A stretch of DNA of 32,152 nucleotides from Prolixibacteraceae bacterium (lineage in GTDB: Bacteria > Bacteroidota > Bacteroidia > Bacteroidales > Prolixibacteraceae), in assembly GCA_025355875.1 (NCBI GenBank), contig JANXYV010000199.1:1-32152 (forward strand), read 5' to 3'. The position numbers and the translations under genes are program-made. A model generated the notes under the pieces. The model searched no databases. It was not told the DNA's origin and saw only the letters and a program-made list of their open reading frames with translations. This document shows positions 6,315 to 13,192 of the stretch, piece by piece (within the stretch, counting starts at the first letter, position 1; each line of letters begins with the position of its first letter).

Positions 6315-8675
6315 TTATTTTTCTGAAATAGAGGTCTGAAAGTTAATGTTAAATTTAAAAATACAGAGGGTCTTTTTTCCTGAAATTTCTTCAATGTTCG
6401 TAAACGGTCGTGTTTGCCCTTTTAACACCAGCTGTGCCACCTGGCTTTCGGTAAGTTTTTTACCCTGAAGTTCAAACGGGATGCGCAGTTTGCATCCTCC
6501 CCTGAAATTGCTGCAGCCCCAGGCTGTATTGCCTTTCACGATCTCGCCAATTTTGCACGACGGGCAAACTAATTTTTCAGGTTCGGCTTCCGAGAATGCA
6601 ATTTTGAAATCTCCGGTCAATTCCAGGAAACCGTCAACCGGATCGTCATCCTGTCTGAAACCCTTGATCAGTGCGGTTTTCCCTTTTTCGGCCAACCGTT
6701 TGATCTGTGCATCGGTGAGTTTCTTTCCAATAAACTCGAACGGAATAATGAAACGGCAGCCGTCTTTCCATGCCGAGCAACCCCAGGCATTCTTACCCTT
6801 TTTCAACGTTCCTTTTTTACAGGCTGGGCAAGTCGTTTCCGTTGGTTCTTCCGGTTTGGCTTTTTCTTTTTTCTCCTGAATGGATGGTTCTTCCGGAGCG
6901 AACGTAAACTCTTTTCGTGGCGAATGTTTCACCTGATCGACTACTTCGGTCACCATTTGCTTCATCTCGTCCATAAAATGCGTCACATCATACTGGCCAA
7001 GTTCAATCATCCGAAGCTTCTTTTCCCATTGCCCGGTGAGTTCAGCCGATTTCAGAAGTTCATTTTCAATGCTGTCGATCAGGTCGATTCCTGTGGGCGT
7101 GGCAACCAGCTTCTTTCCATCTTTTTTGATGTATTTTCTCCGGAAAAGTGTTTCGATAATATTCGCCCGGGTCGATGGGCGACCGATGCCGTTATCTTTC
7201 ATTAATTCGCGCAGTTCTTCATCATCCACACTTTTACCGGCGGTCTCCATGGCGCGCAACAGAGTTGCTTCAGTGTGATACTTGGGTGGTTGGGTAAATT
7301 TTTCGAGTAATCCCGGTTCGTGTGGTCCATGTTCACCGGTCACGAAAATCGGAAGTAAGTTTTCATCGCTTTGAACCGGATTCTTTTCATTCATGTAAAC
7401 AGTTCTCCATCCAGGCGAAAGAATTTGCTTTCCGGTAGCCTTAAAATCGTGCGGTCCAACTTTGGCTTCAACAGTGGTGTTGGCCACTTTACAATCGGGA
7501 TAAAACACCGAAATAAACCGTTTGGCAACCATGTCGAAGACTTGCTTTTCCTGCTGATTCAGATCAACCCGATGTTGACCCGTGGGGATGATGGCGTGGT
7601 GGTCGGTAATTTTGGCATTGTCGAAAACCTTGTTCGATTTTCGGATTGATTTTTCCTGAAGCAAAGGCGCTGTCAGGGTTTCATATCCTTTCAGGTTTTT
7701 CAGGATTCCCGGAATTTTGGGGTAAATATCGTCAGAAAGATAGGTGGTATCGACACGCGGATAGGTAGTCAACTTTTTCTCGTACAGCGACTGAATGGTT
7801 TTTAAGGTATCCTCCGCTCCCATTCCAAATTTGCGGTTGCAATCTACTTGTAGCGAGGTCAGGTCAAACAACCGAAGAGGTTGTTCTATGCTGTCTTTGG
7901 TTTCTATTTTTCCGATCACCAGTTCGAAACGGCTAATTTCTTCCAAAACCTTCGCTGCATCTTCACGATTCTGAAACCTTCCGGAAGCCGCAGAAAACGT
8001 GGCTTCGCGGTAAATGGTTTTGATTTCAAAATAGGGTACCGGCTTAAACAAATCGATTTCCTTTTGCCTGTTGACAATAATGGCGAGAGTCGGAGTTTGT
8101 ACCCTCCCGATTGATAAAACCTGTTTGTTCTGCCCGTATTTTAGGGTGTAGAGGCGGGTAGCGTTCATTCCCAGCAACCAGTCGCCAATGGCACGTGCAC
8201 TTCCGGCGGCATATAAATTATCGAATTTTTTTCCGTCCTGAAGCTTCTGAAATCCTTCTCGAATAGCTTCCTCTGTAAGCGAAGATATCCATAGCCGTTT
8301 TACCGGAGCGGTGCATTTGGCCATATTCATGACCCAGCGTTGAATCAATTCGCCTTCCTGTCCGGCATCACCGCAGTTGATTACCTCTTCGGCAGTTGAC
8401 ATCAGTTTTTCGATGGTGGAAAATTGCTTTTTGACGCCATCGTTTTCGATCAGTTTAATACCGAATTTTTGAGGAATCATCGGAAGTGACCGGAAGTTCC
8501 ACGATTTCCATTGTTCGGTATAATCGTTGGGTTCTTTCAGCGAACACAAATGCCCGAAAGTCCAGGTCACCTGATAGCCATTGCCTTCAAAAAAACCATC
8601 GCGCCGGTTGCCGGCGCCCAGGATTTGGGCAAGTTCCTTAGCCACGCTGGGCTTTTCGGCAATGCAAACTTTCAT
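6315..8675 (-). CDS. topB: DNA topoisomerase III (type IA)
   Basis: 786-residue type IA topoisomerase that cleaves one strand through a 5'-phosphotyrosine and passes the other, acting in decatenation and recombination intermediates. The N-terminal Toprim region starts MKVCIAEKPSVAKELAQIL and carries the acidic NCGDAGQEGELI motif (about 102-112). SIGRVQTPTLA (about 188-198) is the conserved DNA-binding segment, and the active tyrosine is Y305 in TTYPRVDTTYLSDDIY. The C terminus holds two four-cysteine zinc ribbons near 616 (CPACKKG...GCxxxxxGC) and 704 (CPSCKIG...GCxxxxxGC), each followed by a similar GKKLT(D/E)xQ unit. The ATG at 8675 is chosen over an in-frame TTG at 8696 because family members begin MKVCIAEKPS. 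Part of the 3' end is duplicated at 5259-5362. Confidence 0.95.
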   Translation of the reverse strand: MKVCIAEKPSVAKELAQILGAGNRRDGFFEGNGYQVTWTFGHLCSLKEPNDYTEQWKSWNFRSLPMIPQKFGIKLIENDGVKKQFSTIEKLMSTAEEVINCGDAGQEGELIQRWVMNMAKCTAPVKRLWISSLTEEAIREGFQKLQDGKKFDNLYAAGSARAIGDWLLGMNATRLYTLKYGQNKQVLSIGRVQTPTLAIIVNRQKEIDLFKPVPYFEIKTIYREATFSAASGRFQNREDAAKVLEEISRFELVIGKIETKDSIEQPLRLFDLTSLQVDCNRKFGMGAEDTLKTIQSLYEKKLTTYPRVDTTYLSDDIYPKIPGILKNLKGYETLTAPLLQEKSIRKSNKVFDNAKITDHHAIIPTGQHRVDLNQQEKQVFDMVAKRFISVFYPDCKVANTTVEAKVGPHDFKATGKQILSPGWRTVYMNEKNPVQSDENLLPIFVTGEHGPHEPGLLEKFTQPPKYHTEATLLRAMETAGKSVDDEELRELMKDNGIGRPSTRANIIETLFRRKYIKKDGKKLVATPTGIDLIDSIENELLKSAELTGQWEKKLRMIELGQYDVTHFMDEMKQMVTEVVDQVKHSPRKEFTFAPEEPSIQEKKEKAKPEEPTETTCPACKKGTLKKGKNAWGCSAWKDGCRFIIPFEFIGKKLTDAQIKRLAEKGKTALIKGFRQDDDPVDGFLELTGDFKIAFSEAEPEKLVCPSCKIGEIVKGNTAWGCSNFRGGCKLRIPFELQGKKLTESQVAQLVLKGQTRPFTNIEEISGKKTLCIFKFNINFQTSISEK
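6377..6493 (-). repeat. Direct repeat unit within topB 3' end
   Basis: Intact counterpart of the 5259-5362 fragment, lying inside the topB coding sequence (roughly residues 729-766). The pair forms same-orientation repeats about 1.1 kb apart that flank the ST7-like gene. Homology on the minus strand starts mid-codon in the GCxxxxxxCKLR part of the ribbon. Recombination between the copies would delete the ST7-like gene and restore a single topB end. Confidence 0.75.
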
Positions 8676-8725
8676 CCTTTTAGTTTCAAGTTCCAAATTC
8701 CAGGTTTCAAGTTTGCCTAGAATTT

Positions 8726-8767
8726 GGATATTGGTTACTGGATATCAGATACCAGATACTAGATATT
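8726..8767. repeat. Degenerate 7-bp tandem array (GATAC type)
   Basis: Six consecutive heptamers on the plus strand: GGATATT, GGTTACT, GGATATC, AGATACC, AGATACT, AGATATT. The array fills the spacer between the GyrI-like gene and topB. A related NNGATAC array occurs at 11411-11445. The function is unknown. Confidence 0.6.
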
Positions 8768-8770
8768 GTT

Positions 8771-9259
8771 TTACTCACTCTTCACTTTTACCGGAATCCA
8801 GATTTCTTCTTCCGAATCGGGGTCGTTTCCCTTGTATTTTTCCCCCATGATTTCGAAATGAGGCCGGTCGTCAGGGGCCAAACCTGATTCGGGCAGCCAA
8901 TTTTCAAAAATATTCCGGAAGAAAGAAAAAGCTTCATTCGCAGCTCCCCGATAGTTGAAAACAGCATAAAGTCCAGCGGTTAAAACCATTGTTTCCATTC
9001 CCGAAGGTATTTCTTCAAAAACCGAGACTTCAACTGCTGCCCACTTTTCAAATTCGACAAACTGATTGAAATTCATAAAATCCTGATTCGCATCATAAAT
9101 TTCAATCGAAAAGAGTTCAGCACTGGAAACATTTTGAATTTCATTTCGCCGGGACATGAACGATCGCCAAAGCTGGGCAGTTTGGTTAGCGGATAAAGTC
9201 ATCCGGATTCGTTTGCCAACCAGCCTTTTTCCTTGGATAGTAATGATTCGTGGGGTCAT
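8771..9259 (-). CDS. GyrI-like small-molecule-binding protein
   Basis: 162-residue single-domain protein of the GyrI-like/effector-binding (SHS2-type) superfamily. The diagnostic stretch is YAVFNYRGAANEAFSFFRNIFENW, followed by LPESGLAPDDRPHFEIMGEKYKG and the SEEEIWIPVK end, where the conserved Glu of the ligand pocket usually lies. No DNA-binding domain is attached, so it is a stand-alone sensor or binding protein and not an AraC-type regulator. Relatives bind diverse hydrophobic compounds, and some hydrolyse them; the ligand here cannot be told. It lies in a minus-strand run between the DUF1080 gene and topB. Confidence 0.8.
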   Translation of the reverse strand: MTPRIITIQGKRLVGKRIRMTLSANQTAQLWRSFMSRRNEIQNVSSAELFSIEIYDANQDFMNFNQFVEFEKWAAVEVSVFEEIPSGMETMVLTAGLYAVFNYRGAANEAFSFFRNIFENWLPESGLAPDDRPHFEIMGEKYKGNDPDSEEEIWIPVKVKSE

Positions 9260-9276
9260 AACAGATTTGTTTTACT

Positions 9277-9302
9277 CGCGGGATTATTCGCAAAACCCCG
9301 CG
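9277..9302 (-). other. GC-rich hairpin between DUF1080 and GyrI-like genes
   Basis: CGCGGG (9277-9282) pairs with CCCGCG (9297-9302) around a 14-nt AT-rich loop in an otherwise AT-rich spacer. On the minus strand it lies 14 nt after the DUF1080 stop, with no T-run following. It may attenuate or stabilise the upstream transcript; this is inferred. Confidence 0.35.
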
Positions 9303-9316
9303 GGCAAAGCAGTTCA

Positions 9317-10036
9317 TTACTTATTTTTGTCGTCCTTCAATTCTTTGATTTTCACATTCCTGAAAAAGATAGGAGCTCCGGCATGTTTCCCCTGGAGACC
9401 AATGTATCCTTTTGTTTTGAGCTGGTTAAACGGCGTGCTGAGCCAGCTTGGAATTTCGCTTCCATCGGGGTTTTTGGTGGCGCTTGTCCACAAATCCATA
9501 TCCATTTCGTTCACGACTTCACCATTCAAGGCAACTTTAATTTTCTTGCCTTTGCAGGTGATGGTCATCCGGTTCCATTCGCCGGGTTTCTTTACCAGGC
9601 TTTTGGTTGGAGCCAAATGTCCAAAAATGGCGGCACACTGCCATGTTTTCGGACTTTCGGCCCATTTCTTGGCAAAGTCGTCGGCAATCTGAATTTCTAC
9701 CGAGTTCGGAATCCAGTTTTCCTGGTTGGTACAGTAAATCATCACCCCGCTGTTGGTTCCGTCGGCAGTCTTGAATTCCAGGTCGATCTTGAAATTTTCG
9801 TACTGTTTGGCCGACCAGATAGCCTGATCCTCAGAAGCTGTATAAACTCCTTTTTGACAAGTCCAAACCCCTTTTGGGAAAGTAGCATTGGAAAGATCTT
9901 CCTTGAAAAGACTTTCCCATTTTTCTGAATCGGGATGAACACTTTTGTCCTTCTTTTTATCCTTGGCCGAAAGACCGGTACTCATGATTGCCAGCAGTGA
10001 AAGGGCAACCATCCCTGTTTGAATTAATTTAATCAT
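9317..10036 (-). CDS. Exported DUF1080/3-keto-disaccharide hydrolase-like protein
   Basis: 239 residues with a signal peptide of about 24 residues (hydrophobic core to GLSA|K). The mature chain matches the DUF1080 concanavalin-like fold: WESLFKEDLSNATFPKGVWTCQKGVYTA, then NFKIDLEFKTADGTNSGVMIYC, EIQIADD, a GEWNRMTITCKGKKIKVALNGEVVNEMD core, and the closing KGYIGLQGKHAGAPIFFRNVKIKEL. The family is known to include 3-keto-glycoside hydrolases, acting on 3-ketosugars in the periplasm, and is abundant in Bacteroidota and Planctomycetes. No sugar oxidoreductase or SusCD pair is nearby, so the substrate cannot be inferred. It is probably cotranscribed with, or follows, the CvfB-like gene at 10111-10950. 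Confidence 0.85.
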   Translation of the reverse strand: MIKLIQTGMVALSLLAIMSTGLSAKDKKKDKSVHPDSEKWESLFKEDLSNATFPKGVWTCQKGVYTASEDQAIWSAKQYENFKIDLEFKTADGTNSGVMIYCTNQENWIPNSVEIQIADDFAKKWAESPKTWQCAAIFGHLAPTKSLVKKPGEWNRMTITCKGKKIKVALNGEVVNEMDMDLWTSATKNPDGSEIPSWLSTPFNQLKTKGYIGLQGKHAGAPIFFRNVKIKELKDDKNK

Positions 10037-10110
10037 GATTGAGTTCTAGTTTATTTTAAGGTTTATTTCGTACTGACGGGATGACTTTAAGAAACCCCAT
10101 CAGTTTCTTT

Positions 10111-10950
10111 CTATTCTGAAACCATCAGCCTGATGCCATTTTCTTCCAACAAAATCATTCTTTTTTTATAAAGTGCGCCAATGGCTGATTTGAAATTTTT
10201 CTTGCTGATTTTAAAAACTTTATATATTTCTTCCGGAGAACTTTTATCAGTCAGTGACAAAAAGCCCTTGTTTTTTTCAAGCTCTGAAATAATCCTGTCA
10301 GCAAATACACTTATTTTTTCATATCCGGCTTTTTGCAGGCAAAGGTCGATTTTGCCGTCATTCCTGATCTTTTTGATGAATCCCGGAACCTGGTCGCCAG
10401 GATTCAGTGGCTGGAAAACCTCATTTTTAAAGATCACCCCGAAGTGACTATTATCAATAATGGCATTGTATCCCAGATCGGTTTCATTCACAATAATCAG
10501 GTCAACTTCTTCATCCAAATCGTAATCAACCGGAATATTGTCGAGGTATTGTTCAATTTTTGAAGAAGCTGCGATACGCTTTGTGTTGGTATCCAGATAG
10601 ATATAAACCAGATAGCTTTTACCTTCTTCCATGGGCTGGCGTTGTTCACGGAAAGGAACAAACAAATCCTTGGGAAGTCCCCAGTCTAAAAAAGCTCCTA
10701 TCGGTGTCACTGAAACCACTTTCAGCAAAGCGAATTCCTCCACCATGGCAAAAGGTTTCTCTGTTGTAGCCACCAAACGGTCTTCTGAATCAAGATAGAT
10801 AAACGCATCGATCATATCTTCCGGTTGGGTTCCTTCCGGAACATACCGTTTTGGCATCAGGATTTCTCCCAGATCGCCACCATCGAGGTAAATACCAAAA
10901 TCTACTTCTTTAACTACCTCTAAATGATTTGTTTTTCCTATTTCAGTCAT
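10111..10950 (-). CDS. cvfB: CvfB-like S1 RNA-binding protein
   Basis: 279-residue protein of the CvfB/YitL family, RNA-binding regulators built of tandem S1-like domains plus a C-terminal winged helix. Visible landmarks: a first S1-like unit (VVKEVDFGIYLDGGDLGEILMPKRYVP), a second with LLKVVSVTPIGAFLDWGLPKDLFVPFREQ (about 75-105), a third around VDLIIVNETDLGYNAIIDNSHFGVIF, and a winged-helix end with SPEEIYKVFKISKKNFKSAIGALYKK. GAFLDWGLPKDLFVP is the most diagnostic stretch. The ATG at 10950 gives MTEIGKTNHLEV; an in-frame TTG at 10977 is less likely. The role of post-transcriptional control is from family knowledge, as described in Gram-positive relatives. Confidence 0.85.
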   Translation of the reverse strand: MTEIGKTNHLEVVKEVDFGIYLDGGDLGEILMPKRYVPEGTQPEDMIDAFIYLDSEDRLVATTEKPFAMVEEFALLKVVSVTPIGAFLDWGLPKDLFVPFREQRQPMEEGKSYLVYIYLDTNTKRIAASSKIEQYLDNIPVDYDLDEEVDLIIVNETDLGYNAIIDNSHFGVIFKNEVFQPLNPGDQVPGFIKKIRNDGKIDLCLQKAGYEKISVFADRIISELEKNKGFLSLTDKSSPEEIYKVFKISKKNFKSAIGALYKKRMILLEENGIRLMVSE

Positions 10951-11066
10951 ATTCGAGTTTCGTGTTATGTATTTCAAGTCTAAGTTTTATCCGTGATTCG
11001 GAACGTCATGCTGAACTTTCTGCCTACTGGCCTGGCAGATGAGGTTTCATTATCTGTGACTTATAT

Positions 11067-11384
11067 TTAAACGTAATCTTTTCTTGGAGGTGTAAAAACA
11101 TCAATTACCGTTCCTCCAACAATCACCTCCCATGAATGCTCAATGTTTTCAGGTATTGAATAACTATCTCCCTCCATTAAAATAGCTTGAATATCAGCGT
11201 ATTTTATTTCGTATTTTCCTGAAATCACATATCCGCTTTGTTCATTTGGATGAGAATGTAAAGGAACTTTGTCTCCGACCTTATAATTCATTTTAGTCAC
11301 CATTGATTTATCTCCGGTGGCTAAAACATCAAAATTTACTCCTTTAAATTCCCTGTGTTTTGATCCATTTTGTTTTACAATCAT
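11067..11384 (-). CDS. Small cupin-domain protein
   Basis: 105-residue single-domain cupin. Motif 1 is GDKVPLHSHPNEQSGYVISG, giving the metal-binding His-x-His, the Glu position and the closing Gly; motif 2 is GDSYSIPENIEHSWEV with the third His. The metal ligands are therefore intact (HSH, E, H). It lacks further domains, so the reaction is unknown; small stand-alone cupins include isomerases, dioxygenases and sensors. It lies 116 nt upstream of the CvfB-like gene in the same direction and is followed upstream by a heptamer array. Confidence 0.85.
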   Translation of the reverse strand: MIVKQNGSKHREFKGVNFDVLATGDKSMVTKMNYKVGDKVPLHSHPNEQSGYVISGKYEIKYADIQAILMEGDSYSIPENIEHSWEVIVGGTVIDVFTPPRKDYV

Positions 11385-11410
11385 TGTCTATCATCTAAAA
11401 TCTGATTTTT

Positions 11411-11445
11411 TATCTTGATACTTGATACTCATATCTTGATACTCT
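11411..11445. repeat. Degenerate 7-bp tandem array (TTGATAC type)
   Basis: Five heptamers in a row: TATCTTG, ATACTTG, ATACTCA, TATCTTG, ATACTCT, equal to a TTGATAC repeat read two bases over. It occupies the spacer between the LutA-like and cupin genes, the same kind of position as the array at 8726-8767. It is seen directly; the role is unknown. Confidence 0.6.
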
Positions 11446-11447
11446 TC

Positions 11448-12173
11448 TCATTCCCATCCAGATGCCAAAATATCAGCAATATGGATTGGTTTGATCGGCA
11501 ATTTATTCTTTAGAATGTATCCTTCCAGGTTCATAATGCATGAAGATTCAGTAGAAACAATGTATTCTGCACCGGTTTTCAGGGCATTCTCCACTTTTTG
11601 TTCGGTCATAGCCGTCGAAATGGCGGTGAATTTGGCCGAAAAGGTTCCTCCAAATCCGCAGCAGGTTTCGGTATCTTCCATTTCAATCAGTTCCAAACCT
11701 TTCACCTTCGAGAGCAAAAGCCTTGGTTCCTTTCGGATTCCATATTCGCGTAAAGCCGTGCAGGCATCATGATAGCATACTTTATGCGGAAACTCAGCCC
11801 CGAAATCTGTAAATTGAAGATGATTCACCAGATAATCCGTCAACTCAAACAGGTTTCGGTTTAATCGCTGGTAATCTTTAAAACCGGATTGTCCGTTTTT
11901 AAACATATCCGGATAATAGTTTTTGATAAACCCAGTGCATGAAGCCGACGGACTTATAATGTGTCGGTCGTTCGGGAAATCGCGGATAAATTTATTTGCC
12001 AGTGTTTTAGTTTCGTCCCAGTACCCACTGTTAAAAGCTGGTTGGCCGCAACAGGTTTGCTCCGGATTGTATTCAACGTCAAGTCCGGCTTTCCGGAGAA
12101 GTTTAACGGTATTGAATGCGGTCTCAGGATAAATCTGATCGATGAAACAGGGAATAAAAAGATCGACAGTCAT
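11448..12173 (-). CDS. LutA/YkgE-like (Fe-S) oxidoreductase, CCG-domain protein
   Basis: 241 residues with two cysteine-rich CCG domains: TCCGQPAFNSGYWDE (Cys41-Cys42) and TCCGFGGTFSAKF (Cys171-Cys172), plus SPSASCTGFI (Cys79) and CYHDAC (Cys133 and Cys138). This is the LutA/YkgE arrangement, a subunit of the L-lactate utilisation complex or a heterodisulfide reductase-like subunit. LutB and LutC partners, which normally sit beside lutA, are not in the window on either side. The ATG at 12173 is chosen because a terminator hairpin for the upstream tRNA lies in the region that a longer reading (to 12278) would have to translate. The start MTVDLFIPCFIDQ matches family N termini. Confidence 0.85.
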   Translation of the reverse strand: MTVDLFIPCFIDQIYPETAFNTVKLLRKAGLDVEYNPEQTCCGQPAFNSGYWDETKTLANKFIRDFPNDRHIISPSASCTGFIKNYYPDMFKNGQSGFKDYQRLNRNLFELTDYLVNHLQFTDFGAEFPHKVCYHDACTALREYGIRKEPRLLLSKVKGLELIEMEDTETCCGFGGTFSAKFTAISTAMTEQKVENALKTGAEYIVSTESSCIMNLEGYILKNKLPIKPIHIADILASGWE

Positions 12174-12218
12174 TGCTGTTTTAATTTGGGTTGAAGATAC
12201 CAAAGACTTTCCGGAAAA

Positions 12219-12243
12219 CAAAAAAGCTGCCTGAAAGAGCAGC
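12219..12243 (-). terminator. Terminator downstream of tRNA-Trp
   Basis: On the minus strand, GCTGC (from 12243-12239) and GCAGC (12230-12226) form a 5-bp stem around an 8-nt loop, directly followed by T6. It lies 5 nt past the end of the tRNA and ends its transcript before the LutA-like gene. Confidence 0.65.
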
Positions 12244-12248
12244 CTTTG

Positions 12249-12321
12249 CACGGGAGGAGCGACTCGAACGCCCGACACCTGGTTTTGGAGACCAGTGCTC
12301 TACCAACTGAGCTACACCCGT
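12249..12321 (-). tRNA. tRNA-Trp (anticodon CCA)
   Basis: 73-nt cloverleaf read on the minus strand: acceptor arm ACGGGTG with CTCCCGT (one T-T mismatch at pair 6-67), D-arm GCTC..GAGC, anticodon stem CTGGT/ACCAG with loop CTCCAAA giving anticodon CCA, and a T-arm GGGCG-TTCGAGT-CGCTC. The discriminator is G73 and the CCA tail is not encoded, as is common in Bacteroidota. The mismatch in the acceptor stem is slightly unusual but the fold is otherwise complete. Confidence 0.93.
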
Positions 12322-12336
12322 TTCTTTTTGCGATGG

Positions 12337-12344
12337 CAAATATA
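12337..12344 (-). promoter_or_regulatory. -7 promoter box of tRNA-Trp
   Basis: TATATTTG on the minus strand fits the Bacteroidota -7 consensus TAnnTTTG exactly. It ends 15 nt before the first tRNA base, so a start about 7 nt downstream would give a short 5' leader. No clear TTTG -33 box is at the usual distance. Confidence 0.55.
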
Positions 12345-12664
12345 GTAATTTGTTTTTCACAACCTAGAAAAATAAAGGACTGCGAAGAAAAAAACTGTTA
12401 GAATCATTGGTTTCGGCAGTTGAATAAATTGTAACTTTTTCAGATTCTGGTTATTGGTTTTACCTCCTTCAAGGATCCTGTGTTTCTGGGGATGTTGAAT
12501 GGGTCAAACGAGGTAGTTAAATTTTGACTACTAACAAACAGAGATTGCTCTGAACAGGTTTTAATGAACTTAATAAATACTAAAACCTATTTGGTCATTT
12601 GTGAACAATTACTATTTTTACCTGTACTAAGAATTTCTATTTATTAATTACTAAACAAGAAAGA
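12345..12664. other. Intergenic region between divergent tRNA and outer-membrane gene
   Basis: About 320 nt without a convincing ORF. It contains an 8-bp inverted repeat, AGGTTTTA (12555-12562) with TAAAACCT (12580-12587), about 80 nt before the ATG at 12665, possibly an operator or hairpin. The last 60 nt before the gene are very AT-rich and contain a near-consensus TATTTTTA -7-like sequence. Nothing else is recognised. Confidence 0.4.
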
Positions 12665-13105
12665 ATGAAAAAGCTACTTTTGATTGCAACGTTCAGTTTT
12701 TTAATGGCCGGAATAGCCGGTGCACAAGAATTAGGGGTTCGTTTCGGCGACATCTCGAGCGGAAACAATTTTGCCATTGACGGTATGTTTAGCACGGCAA
12801 AGTTTAGCCGTATCCATGCCGATCTCTCCTTTGGCAACGGGGTGGGAATTGATGCCCTTTGGGATTTCATTTACAAACCACTTGGCAACGAATCATTTAA
12901 CTGGTATTTGGGTGCCGGTCCTTACATGAGGATCGCAGATCCGTTCTGGCTGGGAGTTGCTGGTGAAATCGGTTTGGAATATACGTTTAAAGGAGCGCCA
13001 ATTGCTCTTGGCGCAGATTGGCGGCCTCACATTAGTATTATAGATGAGACAGCCTTTCACGCTGAAGGTTTCGGAATAAATATCCGATACATTTTCGGAA
13101 AATAA
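12665..13105 (+). CDS. Small outer-membrane beta-barrel-like protein
   Basis: 146 residues with a clear signal peptide (1-20, cleavage AGA|QE). The mature part is rich in Gly and aromatic residues with alternating hydrophobicity: LGVRFGDISSGNNFAIDGMF, FNWYLGAGPYMRI, WLGVAGEIGLEYTFKG, and it ends FGINIRYIFGK, an aromatic-hydrophobic end typical of outer-membrane barrels. It would make about eight strands, OmpW/OmpX-size. I do not recognise a specific family. It is a single-gene unit between the divergent tRNA and convergent speA, closed by a shared terminator. Confidence 0.8.
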   Translation: MKKLLLIATFSFLMAGIAGAQELGVRFGDISSGNNFAIDGMFSTAKFSRIHADLSFGNGVGIDALWDFIYKPLGNESFNWYLGAGPYMRIADPFWLGVAGEIGLEYTFKGAPIALGADWRPHISIIDETAFHAEGFGINIRYIFGK

Positions 13106-13133
13106 GAGTTAACTAATTGAAAATCAAATATAA

Positions 13134-13169
13134 AAAATGCAAGTACCTCTCCGGAAGTATTTGCATTTT
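13134..13169. terminator. Bidirectional terminator between outer-membrane gene and speA
   Basis: A 13-bp stem: 13134-13146 pairs with 13157-13169, with one G-T wobble, around a 10-nt loop. The arms end in A4 on the left and T4 on the right, so it can serve both converging genes. Confidence 0.8.
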
Positions 13170-13192
13170 AATTTTAGACAGGTCACCAAATT

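Noticed and set aside
12174-12278. Longer LutA-like protein starting at 12278
   Set aside because: The extra region contains the tRNA-Trp terminator and part of the tRNA, and family members start at the MTVDLFIPCF position.
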